Origin: Epilithonimonas lactis
GTDB taxonomy: Bacteria > Bacteroidota > Bacteroidia > Flavobacteriales > Weeksellaceae
Assembly: GCF_900110605.1 (NCBI RefSeq)
Contig: NZ_FOFI01000002.1
Coordinates: forward strand, 558,001 to 622,000
Reading direction: 5' to 3'
Length of the DNA stretch: 64,000 bases
Shown here piece after piece: positions 43,652-53,093 of the stretch. The stretch's first letter is position 1, and each line of letters opens with the position of its first letter. Made by a program: the position numbers and the translations under genes. The notes beneath the pieces were generated by a model that was not told the DNA's origin, ran no database searches, and was given only the letters and a program-made list of their open reading frames with translations.

Positions 43652-45772
43652 ATGAAAGTAAAATCAATCTTTGCAACAGCGGCTGTTGTTTTCTATGTTG
43701 GTGCCAATGCTCAATCTATGTCAAAGTCAAATTATCCAAAAGCGATCAAAGGAAGTCAAACCGACAACTATTTCGGAACCCAGGTTGCAGATCCTTTTCG
43801 CGATCTTGAAAACGATTCCGAAGCGACCAAAAAATGGGTGGACGAGGAAGTAGCTTACAGCCAAAATTATCTTTCCAAAATCCCTTTCCGTGATCAAATC
43901 AAAGAGCAACTGAGAACCATCTGGAACTACGAGAAGATCTCTGCACCGTTCAAAGAAGGTGATTATACTTATTTCTCCAAAAACAACGGATTGCAGGCAC
44001 AATCTGTGATCTACAGAACAGGTCTTAAAACCAAAGACATCGAGGTTTTCCTGGACCCAAACAAATTTTCTGAGAAAGGAACAACTTCACTATCCAATCT
44101 TTCATTCAACAAAAAAGGAACACTCGCTGCGTATTCTATCTCAGAAGGTGGAAGTGACTGGAACAAGATCATCATCATCGATGCCATTACCAAAAAGCAA
44201 ATCGATGAAACCATTGTTGATGTGAAATTCAGTGGGATTGCTTGGCAAGGTGACGAAGGTTTCTATTACTCAAGCTACGACAAGCCGAAAGAAGGAACCG
44301 TTTTGTCTGGAATGACCGACAAACACAAGGTTTATTACCACAAATTAGGAACGAAGCAATCTGAGGACCAATTGATTTTCGGAGGTGAAAAAACACCGAG
44401 AAGATATCTTACTGCAGGCGTTTCGGAAGACCAGAGATTTCTGATCGTTTCCGGAGCCAATGCAACCAATGGAAATGAGTTGTACATCAAAGACTTGAAG
44501 AACGGAGGTGATTTTGTTCAGATCAACAAAGGTTTTGACATCAATGCTAATATTGTGGACACGCAAGGCGACGACCTTTTCATCTTCACAGACAAAGATG
44601 CGCCGAATATGCGATTGGTAAAAGTCAGCATGAAAAATCCAAGTCCTGAAAACTGGAAAGATGTGATCCCAGAGACTGAAAATGTACTTGGCGTTTCAGA
44701 AGGTGGCGGTTATTTCTTCGCAACGTACATGAAAGATGCGATTGATATCGTGAAGCAATTTGATAAAACGGGTAAACTTGTAAGAGACATCTCACTTCCT
44801 GGAAAAGGGAATATCTCAGGTTTCGGCGGTAAGGAAAAAGAAAAGGACATCTATTATTCTTTCACGAATTACATTACGCCTGGAACAATTTATAAGTATA
44901 ATGTAGATTCTGGAAAATCAGAAGTCTATCAAAAACCGAATGTGAAATTCAATCCGGAAGATTACGTTTCTGAGCAGGTTTTCTACACTTCAAAAGACGG
45001 GACCAAAGTTCCGATGATGATCAATTATAAAAAAGGTACAAAGCTGAACGGGAAAAATCCAACCATCCTTTATTCCTACGGTGGTTTCAACATCAGTCTG
45101 CAGCCAGCTTTTTCTGTTGTGAATGCCATCTGGATGGAAAACGGCGGGATCTACGCAGTGCCAAACATCCGTGGCGGTGGCGAATATGGAAAGAAATGGC
45201 ACGATGCAGGAACAAAACAACAGAAGAAAAACGTGTTTGAAGACTTCATCGCTGCTGGGGAATATCTACAGTCGAAAGGTTACGCTTCGAAGGAATATAT
45301 GGCACTTTCTGGCCGTTCCAACGGTGGACTTTTGGTTGGTGCCACGATGACGATGAGACCAGATCTTGCAAAAGTGGCTTTTCCAGGCGTCGGTGTTTTG
45401 GATATGTTGAGATACAACAAATTCACGGCTGGCGCAGGCTGGTCGTACGATTACGGAACGGCGGAAGACAGCAAAGAAATGTTTGAATATTTGAAATCTT
45501 ATTCTCCAGTTCATCAAGTGAAAGCAGGGATTTGCTATCCATCAACGATGATCATTACAAGTGATCACGATGATAGAGTAGTGCCAGCGCATTCATTCAA
45601 ATTTGGTGCTGAGTTGCAGGAGAAACAAGCTTGTAGCAATCCCATTCTATTGAGAATTGAAAAGAATGCTGGTCACGGCGCAGGACGTTCTACAGAACAA
45701 GTTATTGGCGAAAATGCCGATCTGCTAAGTTTTGCCCTGTTTGAAATGGGAATCAAAGCTTTAAAGAAATAA
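43652..45772 (+). CDS. prolyl oligopeptidase family serine peptidase (S9)
   Basis: The protein of about 706 aa starts MKVKSIFATAAVVFYVGANAQ, a signal peptide; the upstream TTG at 43604 is not needed. A beta-propeller N-terminal part (DPFRDLENDSEATKKWVDEE) leads to the alpha/beta hydrolase domain with the nucleophile in LSGRSNGGLL, Asp in TSDHDDRVVPAH and His in NAGHGAGRS. It cleaves short peptides after proline in the periplasm. A strong terminator follows. Confidence 0.95.
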   Translation: MKVKSIFATAAVVFYVGANAQSMSKSNYPKAIKGSQTDNYFGTQVADPFRDLENDSEATKKWVDEEVAYSQNYLSKIPFRDQIKEQLRTIWNYEKISAPFKEGDYTYFSKNNGLQAQSVIYRTGLKTKDIEVFLDPNKFSEKGTTSLSNLSFNKKGTLAAYSISEGGSDWNKIIIIDAITKKQIDETIVDVKFSGIAWQGDEGFYYSSYDKPKEGTVLSGMTDKHKVYYHKLGTKQSEDQLIFGGEKTPRRYLTAGVSEDQRFLIVSGANATNGNELYIKDLKNGGDFVQINKGFDINANIVDTQGDDLFIFTDKDAPNMRLVKVSMKNPSPENWKDVIPETENVLGVSEGGGYFFATYMKDAIDIVKQFDKTGKLVRDISLPGKGNISGFGGKEKEKDIYYSFTNYITPGTIYKYNVDSGKSEVYQKPNVKFNPEDYVSEQVFYTSKDGTKVPMMINYKKGTKLNGKNPTILYSYGGFNISLQPAFSVVNAIWMENGGIYAVPNIRGGGEYGKKWHDAGTKQQKKNVFEDFIAAGEYLQSKGYASKEYMALSGRSNGGLLVGATMTMRPDLAKVAFPGVGVLDMLRYNKFTAGAGWSYDYGTAEDSKEMFEYLKSYSPVHQVKAGICYPSTMIITSDHDDRVVPAHSFKFGAELQEKQACSNPILLRIEKNAGHGAGRSTEQVIGENADLLSFALFEMGIKALKK

Positions 45773-45791
45773 TTCAATAAAATATATCATC

Positions 45792-45822
45792 AAAATCCTG
45801 AAATTAGTTTCAGGATTTTTGA
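45792..45822 (+). terminator. intrinsic terminator after S9 peptidase
   Basis: A 12-bp perfect stem (AAAATCCTGAAA with TTTCAGGATTTT) and a 4-nt loop are followed by T residues. Confidence 0.85.
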
Positions 45823-45867
45823 TTTGGATAGCATTTTGCATTCAATCGGAGATAAAAAATTTTACAG

Positions 45868-46296
45868 ATGAGAACAAATTACTTGATCCTAAGCGTTTCA
45901 GTTGTTTTAGCTTTAGCTTCTTGCAAAAAAAATGAGGACAGCAAAATGATGAAACAAACGTACTCCACAGACACGACGATCGTAGACGACAATGGAAAGA
46001 TAGACAGTGCAACCACAACGTCATCTGAAAAAGACGTCAACGGCTCAGTGACCAAAAACTACTCTTTTCCATACAAAGCATCGGACGGAAGCCGTGCAAA
46101 AGCAACCTTCGATGACAATGGAAAATCAAAAACAGTGACGATAGAAGCCAACAGCACCAAATATGTCTTGGACTTCAAAAAGGCGACTGCCACGGGTGAA
46201 CTTTACGAAAGAAATAGTATTTCCGCAGAGACCACACCAGATTCATTATTCATTTCTCAAGGTGATAATGTGATCCATTTGGGAAAAGTGAAGTAA
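45868..46296 (+). CDS. hypothetical lipoprotein, possibly MliC-like
   Basis: This 142-aa protein has a lipobox signal (VVLALASC, Cys at 19), then a Thr/Ser/Asp-rich linker (YSTDTTIVDDNGKIDSATTT) and a beta-rich domain (FPYKASDGSRAKATF, then LYERNSISAETTPDSLF and GDNVIHLG). The spacing is reminiscent of MliC-type lysozyme inhibitors, but the usual Cys pair is missing, so the link is weak. It is envelope-anchored and converges with glyQS at a terminator. Confidence 0.7.
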   Translation: MRTNYLILSVSVVLALASCKKNEDSKMMKQTYSTDTTIVDDNGKIDSATTTSSEKDVNGSVTKNYSFPYKASDGSRAKATFDDNGKSKTVTIEANSTKYVLDFKKATATGELYERNSISAETTPDSLFISQGDNVIHLGKVK

Positions 46297-46313
46297 CTTA
46301 CTTTGAAATCATA

Positions 46314-46347
46314 AAAAATCCCGGCAATTAATTGTCGGGATTTTTAT
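46314..46347. terminator. bidirectional terminator
   Basis: The GC-rich stem ATCCCGGCAA with TTGTCGGGAT (one G-T pair) is extended by A/T pairs, with a TTAA loop, between the converging lipoprotein and glyQS genes. Confidence 0.85.
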
Positions 46348-46367
46348 TTATGTAAATTGATTTTATA

Positions 46368-47909
46368 TTAAATCTTAGAAAGCAAATTCCTAAAACTAGT
46401 TTTCTCATCAATAATTCTTCTCAAGTCAGCCACAGGAACTCTCTCTTGTTTCATGGTGTCCCTATCTCTGATGGTCACTGTATTATCTACCAAACTATCG
46501 TGATCGATGGTAATACAAAGTGGTGTTCCAATCGCATCCTGTCTTCTGTAACGTTTCCCGATGGCATCTTTCTCCTCGTAGAACAAATTGAAATCGTATT
46601 TCAGATCGTTGAAGATCGTCTCAGCATATTCTGCCAAACCATCTTTTTTCATTAATGGAAGGATTGCTGCTTTTACAGGCGCCAAAGCTGGCGGTAAACT
46701 CAAAACTGTTCTCTCAGAGCCATCTTCCAAAACTTCATCCTTAAGACAAGTCGAGAACAAGGCCAAGAACAATCTGTCCAAACCAACGGAAGTTTCCACA
46801 ACATAAGGCACATAATTCTCGTTTCTTTCCGGATCGAAATACTGTAATTTTCTACCAGAATGTGCTTCGTGAGCCTTCAAATCAAAGTCAGTTCTCGAGT
46901 GGATTCCTTCCAATTCTTTGAATCCAAATGGGAAATTAAACTCAATATCAGCCGCCGCATTGGCATAATGCGCCAATTTCTCATGGTCGTGGAAACGGTA
47001 ATTTTCAGAACCCAATCCAAGAGCCAAATGCCAGTTTAGACGCTTTGTTTTCCACTGTTCGTAGAATTCCAGCTCCGTTCCTGGCGCTACAAAATATTGC
47101 ATTTCCATTTGCTCAAATTCCCTCATTCGGAAGATGAACTGTCTTGCAACGATCTCATTTCTAAATGCTTTTCCAATTTGCGCAATCCCGAAAGGCAGTT
47201 TATGTCTGGAAGTTTTTTGAACATTCAAATAATTTACGAAAATACCCTGAGCCGTTTCTGGCCTCAAATATAGATCCGTCGCCGTATCAGCAGAAGCACC
47301 CAATTTGGTCCCAAACATCAGGTTGAATTGTCGCACTTCCGTCCAGTTTTTAGAACCTGTGTCTGGATCTGCGATTTCCAATTCTTCGATGAGGGCTTTC
47401 ACATCAGCAAGATCTTCGTTTTCCAAAGATTTCGCCATTCTCGTAAGGATTGCCGCTCTTTTCGCACGATATTCCAAAACTCTTGGATTCGTAGCTTCAA
47501 ACTCAGCTTTATCAAAAGCATCACCAAATCTCTTGGCCGCTTTCTCTATTTCTTTATTTTCTTTATCCTCAATTTTTGCGCAATAATCCTCGATCAAGAC
47601 ATCCGCACGGAATCTCTTTTTAGAATCCTTGTTGTCGATCAATGGATCGTTGAACGCGTCCACGTGTCCGGAAGCTTTCCAGATCGTTGGGTGCATAAAG
47701 ATGGCAGAGTCGATGCCCACAATGTTTTCGTTCAGCTGAACCATCGCTTTCCACCAATATTGTTTGATGTTATTTTTCAGTTCCGCACCGTTTTGTCCGT
47801 AATCGTAGATCGCAGAAAGTCCGTCATAGATCTCAGAACTTGGGAAAATAAAACCATATTCCTTTGCGTGAGAAATCACTTTCTTGAAAACATCTTCTTG
47901 CTTTGCCAT
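46368..47909 (-). CDS. glycyl-tRNA synthetase (single-chain, eukaryotic/archaeal type)
   Basis: This 513-aa homodimeric class II enzyme, rather than the alpha-beta tetramer, is common in Bacteroidota. Signatures are SSEIYDGLSAIYDYGQNGAE (18-37), HPTIWKASGHVDAF, motif 2 FRNEIVARQFIFRMREFEQM, and motif 3 with YVVETSVGLDRLFLALF, then ALAPVKAAILP from the anticodon-binding domain. It charges tRNA-Gly. No paired glyQ or glyS gene is present, as expected. Confidence 0.97.
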   Translation of the reverse strand: MAKQEDVFKKVISHAKEYGFIFPSSEIYDGLSAIYDYGQNGAELKNNIKQYWWKAMVQLNENIVGIDSAIFMHPTIWKASGHVDAFNDPLIDNKDSKKRFRADVLIEDYCAKIEDKENKEIEKAAKRFGDAFDKAEFEATNPRVLEYRAKRAAILTRMAKSLENEDLADVKALIEELEIADPDTGSKNWTEVRQFNLMFGTKLGASADTATDLYLRPETAQGIFVNYLNVQKTSRHKLPFGIAQIGKAFRNEIVARQFIFRMREFEQMEMQYFVAPGTELEFYEQWKTKRLNWHLALGLGSENYRFHDHEKLAHYANAAADIEFNFPFGFKELEGIHSRTDFDLKAHEAHSGRKLQYFDPERNENYVPYVVETSVGLDRLFLALFSTCLKDEVLEDGSERTVLSLPPALAPVKAAILPLMKKDGLAEYAETIFNDLKYDFNLFYEEKDAIGKRYRRQDAIGTPLCITIDHDSLVDNTVTIRDRDTMKQERVPVADLRRIIDEKTSFRNLLSKI

Positions 47910-48011
47910 ATTTAGTTTAATTGAAGTGCAAAAATAAGGATTTTGCCGGAAGTGAGATGATGGAAGATGGAAGTTTTTTTTAACCTTGAATTTTGAATTT
48001 CAAAACTTTGG

Positions 48012-48110
48012 ATTTTTCGGAGCCGGGAACCTGCTGTCCGCTGCAATTCCTCGCGCCATGCTTTCCCATCGCTTGCTGTGGGATTTTCGCTACCATCAGG
48101 GCTAGTTACG
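48012..48110 (+). repeat. intergenic repeat family B, copy 2
   Basis: It shares ATCAGGGCTAGTTACG (48095-48110) exactly with copy 1 and has CCTGCTGTCCGCTGC like its start. Its inner hairpin is TCCCA/TGGGA (48064-48083) instead of the T/A stem. The rest of the gap between glyQS and the next gene includes a short AAGCTTT/AAAGCTT pair near 48127-48160. Confidence 0.65.
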
Positions 48111-48183
48111 TTTTCGGATAAAAAGAAAGCTTTATCAAAAGATATAATTTGACAAAGCTTATTTATTTTAAAAAAGAGAAAAT

Positions 48184-48669
48184 TTAGAAATTGTAGCTCA
48201 TCGCAATTCCATTTCCGCCGGATTCGATTTTGAAATAAGGCTGGAAAGCAACTGCTTCACCATTTTCTATGGCGACTGCTTTTTTTGCATTTTTATTTGC
48301 TGCCAACGCAAAAGGAATTCCAATTCCAAGAAGTCCAGCTCCAGCTGCCACAAATCCCCAACCTTCGGATTTAGCTTTGAAGGTCTGCTTGGTACCATTG
48401 ACATAGACAGTTTTGTTACCACCAGCCAGTAATCTTCCAATTCCAAACCCGAGTGAAAACCCACCAGTGTAAGCAAACACTTCTCCTACGGTTTTATTGG
48501 TTCGTGTTTTTGCAAAAGCTTTTTGTGCTTCTGGATTGGAGAATACGGTTTTGTAATCTGAGAATTTGTACTTCACACCATCTTTCATCAGTCTGTTTTT
48601 CTCAAGACTTACTTGGGCGAAACTCATCTGACCCAGAATGACCGTCAAAATTAAAATCGATTTTTTCAT
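48184..48669 (-). CDS. hypothetical exported protein with glycine-rich hydrophobic segments
   Basis: This 161-aa protein has a signal peptide (MKKSILILTVILGQMSFAQ), then MKDGVKYKFSDYKTVFSNPE, and two Gly/Ala-rich hydrophobic stretches (FAYTGGFSLGFGIGRLLAG and WGFVAAGAGLLGIGIPFALA), which suggest membrane hairpins. It ends in a beta-like FKIESGGNGIAMSYNF. Function is unknown. It is common in Chryseobacterium-like genomes as far as I can tell. Confidence 0.7.
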   Translation of the reverse strand: MKKSILILTVILGQMSFAQVSLEKNRLMKDGVKYKFSDYKTVFSNPEAQKAFAKTRTNKTVGEVFAYTGGFSLGFGIGRLLAGGNKTVYVNGTKQTFKAKSEGWGFVAAGAGLLGIGIPFALAANKNAKKAVAIENGEAVAFQPYFKIESGGNGIAMSYNF

Positions 48670-48713
48670 TGGTTAATAATTTGCGCAAAAATAGAAAATT
48701 AAACCATTCATTT

Positions 48714-49313
48714 TTAAATCTTTTCATCCAGGTCTTTCTCGATCAATTCCAAAGAATCTATCACCTTGGAGATTTTCTCATTTTGTTTTTTGATCTGTCT
48801 TGGTCTTAAGAAAAACCAAGCAATTGCCAACCACAAAAATGTCAATCCATAAGCCAATGTTGCACCAAATGTGGACATTCTCAAGGCAAATTCATAAAAG
48901 TAAAAAGCAAAACCAGCCGTCAACAAAACATAATAAATACTAATGCCTTTCGATTGCATATAAAGCTGTTGCTTTTGCAATTTTTTCAAAGAAGCCAGAT
49001 ATTCCTGATTCGATATCGAAGGATTGATTGTCCGAATGACATTGACATTCTGAGAGAACAAATAAATATATAAGGCCAAAGCAACCAAAATCAAAACGAT
49101 TCCAAGAGTTGTTGTAAACATCTTAAAATCTATCACATACCAAATGAAAATGATCATCACAGCCGTGATCGAAAGACTGAAGATGTGCCACATTGTAGAT
49201 TGCAGTTGTTTCTTTTTGTACTTATCTGCGGTAGATTTTATTTCTTGGATGTTAGGAATTTCCGCACTTTTCTTATTCCAAATGTCTTGGAAATTGATGT
49301 TATCTGTTTGCAT
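48714..49313 (-). CDS. membrane protein co-encoded with ECF sigma factor
   Basis: This 199-aa protein has a short cytoplasmic N-terminus (DIWNKKSAEIPNIQEIKSTA), then two pairs of hydrophobic segments (about 45-63, 68-88, 126-143 and 150-168) and a charged end. Its start overlaps the sigma factor gene by 14 bases. In such pairs the second gene is often an anti-sigma factor, but the protein lacks a typical zinc or ASD motif, so it may be an atypical partner or an unrelated membrane protein. Confidence 0.75.
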   Translation of the reverse strand: MQTDNINFQDIWNKKSAEIPNIQEIKSTADKYKKKQLQSTMWHIFSLSITAVMIIFIWYVIDFKMFTTTLGIVLILVALALYIYLFSQNVNVIRTINPSISNQEYLASLKKLQKQQLYMQSKGISIYYVLLTAGFAFYFYEFALRMSTFGATLAYGLTFLWLAIAWFFLRPRQIKKQNEKISKVIDSLELIEKDLDEKI

Positions 49314-49794
49314 AATTCTTAAATTTTTCGGTTAACTTTTCTTTGATCCTGTGGATCTTGACTCTTACATTCGCTGGTGAGATCCCGACGACTTCTGCGA
49401 TATCAGCCTGTTTCATCTCTTCGAGTTCCAGAGAGATGATGATCCGCTCCAATTCTGGCAATTCGGAAATGCATTGGTAAAGGAAATCTGTCATTTGATC
49501 CTGCTCGATCTTGTTGTCTTTCTCCGAGTTGTCTTTGATCTGATAAGGCAATTCACTTTTCGGCATTCGTTTTTCGATATTGATCTGCCTTAGACAAATG
49601 TTGGTCGCGATCCTGTAGATCCAGGTCCCAACCGCAGCTTCCTGCCGGAACTTCGGCAACTGCTGGAAAACCGCTACAAAGGTTTCCTGACAGAGATCTT
49701 TCGCCGCGTCATCGTCATTCACATAACCCATACAGAGCCGAAAGATCTTCTTCCAATAATCGTGGTATATGTCATCGAAGTTTATAACCTGCAT
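49300..49794 (-). CDS. ECF RNA polymerase sigma factor
   Basis: This 164-aa protein has region 2 (WKKIFRLCMGYVNDDDAAKD, then LCQETFVAVFQQLPKF, about 14-51) and region 4 (LPELERIIISLELEEMKQAD, then IAEVVGISPANVRVKIHRIK, about 114-154) of a sigma-70-like ECF factor. It directs RNA polymerase to stress- or envelope-related promoters. The overlapping downstream membrane gene is a candidate regulator of its activity. Confidence 0.95.
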   Translation of the reverse strand: MQVINFDDIYHDYWKKIFRLCMGYVNDDDAAKDLCQETFVAVFQQLPKFRQEAAVGTWIYRIATNICLRQINIEKRMPKSELPYQIKDNSEKDNKIEQDQMTDFLYQCISELPELERIIISLELEEMKQADIAEVVGISPANVRVKIHRIKEKLTEKFKNYANR

Positions 49795-49898
49795 TGTCTT
49801 GTTTAGAGTTTAGAGAACATTTAACCAAAAATGTTACAATCTTAGTGAAGATAGGATCTTTTTATTATTCTTAAAGAATGGGTTGAGGTGAAAATTTC

Positions 49899-49906
49899 TA
49901 CTTTTG
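49899..49906 (+). promoter_or_regulatory. putative -7 box TACTTTTG
   Basis: It matches TAnnTTTG and lies only 4 bases before the truC ATG, which would give a leaderless or nearly leaderless message. It may be a chance match. Confidence 0.35.
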
Positions 49907-49910
49907 CCCA

Positions 49911-50612
49911 ATGTTAGAGATTCTTTATCAAGACGACTACTTTATCGCCATCAACAAACCGAGTGGACTTTTGGTTCATAAGTCCAAATATGCTGGCCCA
50001 GCAGATGAATATGCGGTAGAGAAACTAACGGATCAAATTGGAAAAAAGGTTCATCTTGTTCATCGATTAGACCGAAAAACTTCTGGCGTTTTATTGTTTG
50101 CTTTCGATAAAGAAATGCTAAAATTATTAAGTGACCAATTTATGAATCGTGAAGTAGAAAAAAAATATCTGGCAATTCTTCGTGGTTGGACAAAAGAGGA
50201 AGAAACAATCGATTACGATTTGACCAATGAAAATGAAATCGTTCAAAACGCCATTACGTACTACAAACGATTGATGATTTCCGAAATTGATCTGCCATTT
50301 CTTAAACATCAGACCTCTCGTTATTCTTTGGTAGAAGCAATTCCTGAAACAGGCAGATTTCACCAGCTGAGAAAGCATTTCAAACATATTTTGCATCCCA
50401 TTTTAGGTTGCAGAAAACACGGTTGCAATAAGCAGAACAAATTGTGGCTGAATACTTTTAATATCACTGCAATGCCTTTGCATTCTCACCAACTTAATTT
50501 TAAGCATCCCATTACCAATCAAAATATTTCCATCAATGCGAGTTTGAGTGTGAATCCTGGTTTTTTGGAAATAGGAAATATTTTGGGCTTTGATTTCAAA
50601 GCGTATATTTAG
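49911..50612 (+). CDS. truC: tRNA pseudouridine synthase TruC-like (RluA family)
   Basis: This 233-aa protein begins MLEILYQDDYFIAINKPSGL, very similar to the TruC start, and has the catalytic Asp motif HRLDRKTSGVLLFAFD (about 53-68) and GRFHQLRKHFKHILHPILG. TruC converts U65 to pseudouridine in certain tRNAs; the specificity here is inferred from similarity and not certain within the RluA family. Confidence 0.9.
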   Translation: MLEILYQDDYFIAINKPSGLLVHKSKYAGPADEYAVEKLTDQIGKKVHLVHRLDRKTSGVLLFAFDKEMLKLLSDQFMNREVEKKYLAILRGWTKEEETIDYDLTNENEIVQNAITYYKRLMISEIDLPFLKHQTSRYSLVEAIPETGRFHQLRKHFKHILHPILGCRKHGCNKQNKLWLNTFNITAMPLHSHQLNFKHPITNQNISINASLSVNPGFLEIGNILGFDFKAYI

Positions 50613-50635
50613 TTTTTGAAGACTATAAAAACAAA

Positions 50636-50664
50636 AAAAGCTTCTCAGTTCGAGAAGCTTTTCC
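50636..50664. terminator. bidirectional terminator
   Basis: An 11-bp perfect stem (AAAAGCTTCTC with GAGAAGCTTTT) and a 5-nt loop lie between converging truC and the T9SS-sorted gene. Confidence 0.85.
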
Positions 50665-50697
50665 AATTCATTTTCATCAGTTTATTTTTACTGATTA

Positions 50698-52992
50698 TTA
50701 CTTTTTGATGATCTTGCTGCTGACAATGCTGTTATCGGCGGTTACGATCTTAAGAACGTAAACACCTTTTGGCAGCTTCGAAACATTCACTTCGTTCGTG
50801 TTGCTTTCCAATAGTTTTTTGCCGTTCATATCGTATAAAGCGACAGACTTCATATTCTTGCTATCGATGTGAACAATATCTACCGTAGGATTTGGATAAA
50901 CTAAAACTTTCGCTTTTCCTGTCGAAACTTCGTTGTTTGCCAAGACGTCCAGATTCAAATTATATCCCAACAGACCCAGATCGGTAGAAGCAATATAGAT
51001 GTAAGCTTTCTTGTCGGAGAAATCAACGGTGATCGAATTACTTTCTGTTTCCAAAAGATCAGTTCTCGGTACTGTGGTCCAGTTCGTCCCATTGTCCACA
51101 GAATAATGAATATTGAAAATATCAAACTGACTGGTGTAAGTGGTTGACACAAGAACGCCAGGATTGATATCGGAATAGAACACTTTGTTCGCCACAAACT
51201 GGGAAACCAGATTCCAGGTCAAACCTTGATCATTAGAAACAAATACGCCTGAAGAAGTTCCTAAAGCCAGACGGTTAGTATTGTTTGGATCTTGTGTAAT
51301 GTCGTAGATCGCTGTATCAAAAGTAATGTCATCGCCAATTGTAACCGCTGTCCAATTTTCGCCGCCATCAATCGTTTTATAAACTTCCGATCCGATCAGG
51401 ATGAAAAACTCATTCGAGATATTATTAGGATGTAATAGTTTGAAGACCGGACTGGCTGTTGGCAAAGTAATATTGGTAACGACAATGTTGTTTTGATCAT
51501 TAAAATTGATCTTGTTCAATTCACCTTGACCCCAATTGTTGAAAGTGGTCATGATCTGATTGGTAACCTGCGGATCTGGAACCACACTAGACAAACCAGC
51601 AGAGAAAGTGTTGAAGATTGGACTAAAGGTCGCGCCAAAATCATCACTCAAAGACAAGATCGATCCCATAAAACCACCTGAAAAAGAATACATACGACCT
51701 TCTTTTTTAGAATCAGGAATGTAAGCAGTCGCGTTGTTGTTGCTTACAATATTAAGCGGAACGATGTTGTGCGCGGTCTCTGTATTATTCAAAAGATTTC
51801 TATGGACAAAACCACCCTGAACACTATAGAAAAGATGTCTGGAATTTGAATTTTCAAACAGATTCACACCGCCAGTAGAACTGTAAAATGGCGTCTGGAT
51901 CTGTGTTAATGTTGTCGCATTGTCCGCAGAGAACAAAGGTTTATAGTTGGAAGTAATGACCAATTCGCCTGCTTTGAAAGGATTAAAACTCGCTTTGATC
52001 CCGTAATAATAGCTGTCCAGATTATCGTAAGGATATTCTACATTCTGCCAAGTGTTTCCGCCATCTTTAGTAGAGATGATCTCATCTTCTTCCAAAACGA
52101 TCACGTGGTTGTTATCGAACGGATCGAACTGGATATCAACAATGTCATTTAAAATTCCGTTGGTTCCGAAAGTGATATTCTCATCTTCCCAAGTTTCACC
52201 GCCATCAGCTGAATGGTGAAGTTTTTCAGGCGCTGCCCCAAAACTGATTCCTGTACCAGCGTAGATTTCCTCTGGATTATTCGGATTGAATTCCAAAGTG
52301 CTGAGAACACTTCCTGCTAGTTTTTCAGTAAAATTATCGCCGCCGTCGGTAGAGATCCTCAATCCACCGTAAACACCTTCACTTCCGTTTCCGTTGGCAA
52401 TATAAAGTTTATTTTGGTTGACTGGTGAAAATGCGACAAAGCTGGTGATAATGTTGTTGTGGTCTGGCGAATAGTAAACTTCTTTCCAGCTCGTTCCGCC
52501 GTCATTGGTTGTGTAAACGCGATTTGCCGTTCCCCAGCCAAATGGAAACTGTGAACTTACGATGAGGTTGTTCTTGTCGCTACCGAAAAAGTTGTAGGCA
52601 TTGACAAAAGGAATCTCATCAAGATTTGGTAATGAGTAGGTTTTGCTAATGGTCTTTGTAGCAATATCAAGGATATGAAGCTCGCCAATTCCACCTTGAA
52701 GTGTGGTAAAAGAAAGAAACGAACCGTCCTTACTGATATTTAATTTTGAAATACTGATTCCACCACCAGCAGATGGTAAAGAATAGAAGACATTCCAGGT
52801 ATTTCCGTTGTCTTTTGAAACGACGATGTGGCTCGTGATGGTAATCGCGTAGATCGTGTTTTGTTCTTGTACGCTATAGGTCAGGTCGAAGATTCTCCCA
52901 AACTCATTTTTGCTCAAAACTTCTGTTTGGGCGTTGGCATTGCCTGTGAAAAGCGCAAGCAAAAGGCCAGCTAAAAAAGTAATTTTTCTCAT
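50698..52992 (-). CDS. secreted BNR/VPS10-like repeat protein with T9SS sorting domain
   Basis: The protein of about 764 aa starts MRKITFLAGLLLALFTGNANA, a signal peptide; the longer frame to 53034 lacks one. The middle has repeated DGGNTW/DGGTSW/DGGENW units at intervals of about 60-90 residues, the Asp-box pattern of sortilin/BNR-type beta-propellers. The C-terminal about 75 residues (VLVYPNPTVDIVHIDSKN, KLPKGVYVLKI, ending SSKIIKK) form a type A T9SS sorting domain. It is exported by T9SS to the cell surface or medium. The ligand is unknown. Confidence 0.9.
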   Translation of the reverse strand: MRKITFLAGLLLALFTGNANAQTEVLSKNEFGRIFDLTYSVQEQNTIYAITITSHIVVSKDNGNTWNVFYSLPSAGGGISISKLNISKDGSFLSFTTLQGGIGELHILDIATKTISKTYSLPNLDEIPFVNAYNFFGSDKNNLIVSSQFPFGWGTANRVYTTNDGGTSWKEVYYSPDHNNIITSFVAFSPVNQNKLYIANGNGSEGVYGGLRISTDGGDNFTEKLAGSVLSTLEFNPNNPEEIYAGTGISFGAAPEKLHHSADGGETWEDENITFGTNGILNDIVDIQFDPFDNNHVIVLEEDEIISTKDGGNTWQNVEYPYDNLDSYYYGIKASFNPFKAGELVITSNYKPLFSADNATTLTQIQTPFYSSTGGVNLFENSNSRHLFYSVQGGFVHRNLLNNTETAHNIVPLNIVSNNNATAYIPDSKKEGRMYSFSGGFMGSILSLSDDFGATFSPIFNTFSAGLSSVVPDPQVTNQIMTTFNNWGQGELNKINFNDQNNIVVTNITLPTASPVFKLLHPNNISNEFFILIGSEVYKTIDGGENWTAVTIGDDITFDTAIYDITQDPNNTNRLALGTSSGVFVSNDQGLTWNLVSQFVANKVFYSDINPGVLVSTTYTSQFDIFNIHYSVDNGTNWTTVPRTDLLETESNSITVDFSDKKAYIYIASTDLGLLGYNLNLDVLANNEVSTGKAKVLVYPNPTVDIVHIDSKNMKSVALYDMNGKKLLESNTNEVNVSKLPKGVYVLKIVTADNSIVSSKIIKK

Positions 52993-53093
52993 ATATCTAA
53001 TTTTATACTCAAATGTTGTGATAAAAATTAGCAATGCAAAAAAATACAGCGGAAATAGTTGGACGACAGTTCAGAAATAGTGTGACAAATTGG

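Noticed and set aside
45868-46296. Firm call as a lysozyme inhibitor MliC
   Set aside because: The beta pattern is similar but the conserved Cys pair of MliC is missing, so it stays a hypothetical lipoprotein.
47328-47915. 195-codon plus-strand frame opposite glyQS
   Set aside because: It lies wholly antisense to a well conserved synthetase and has no motif of its own.
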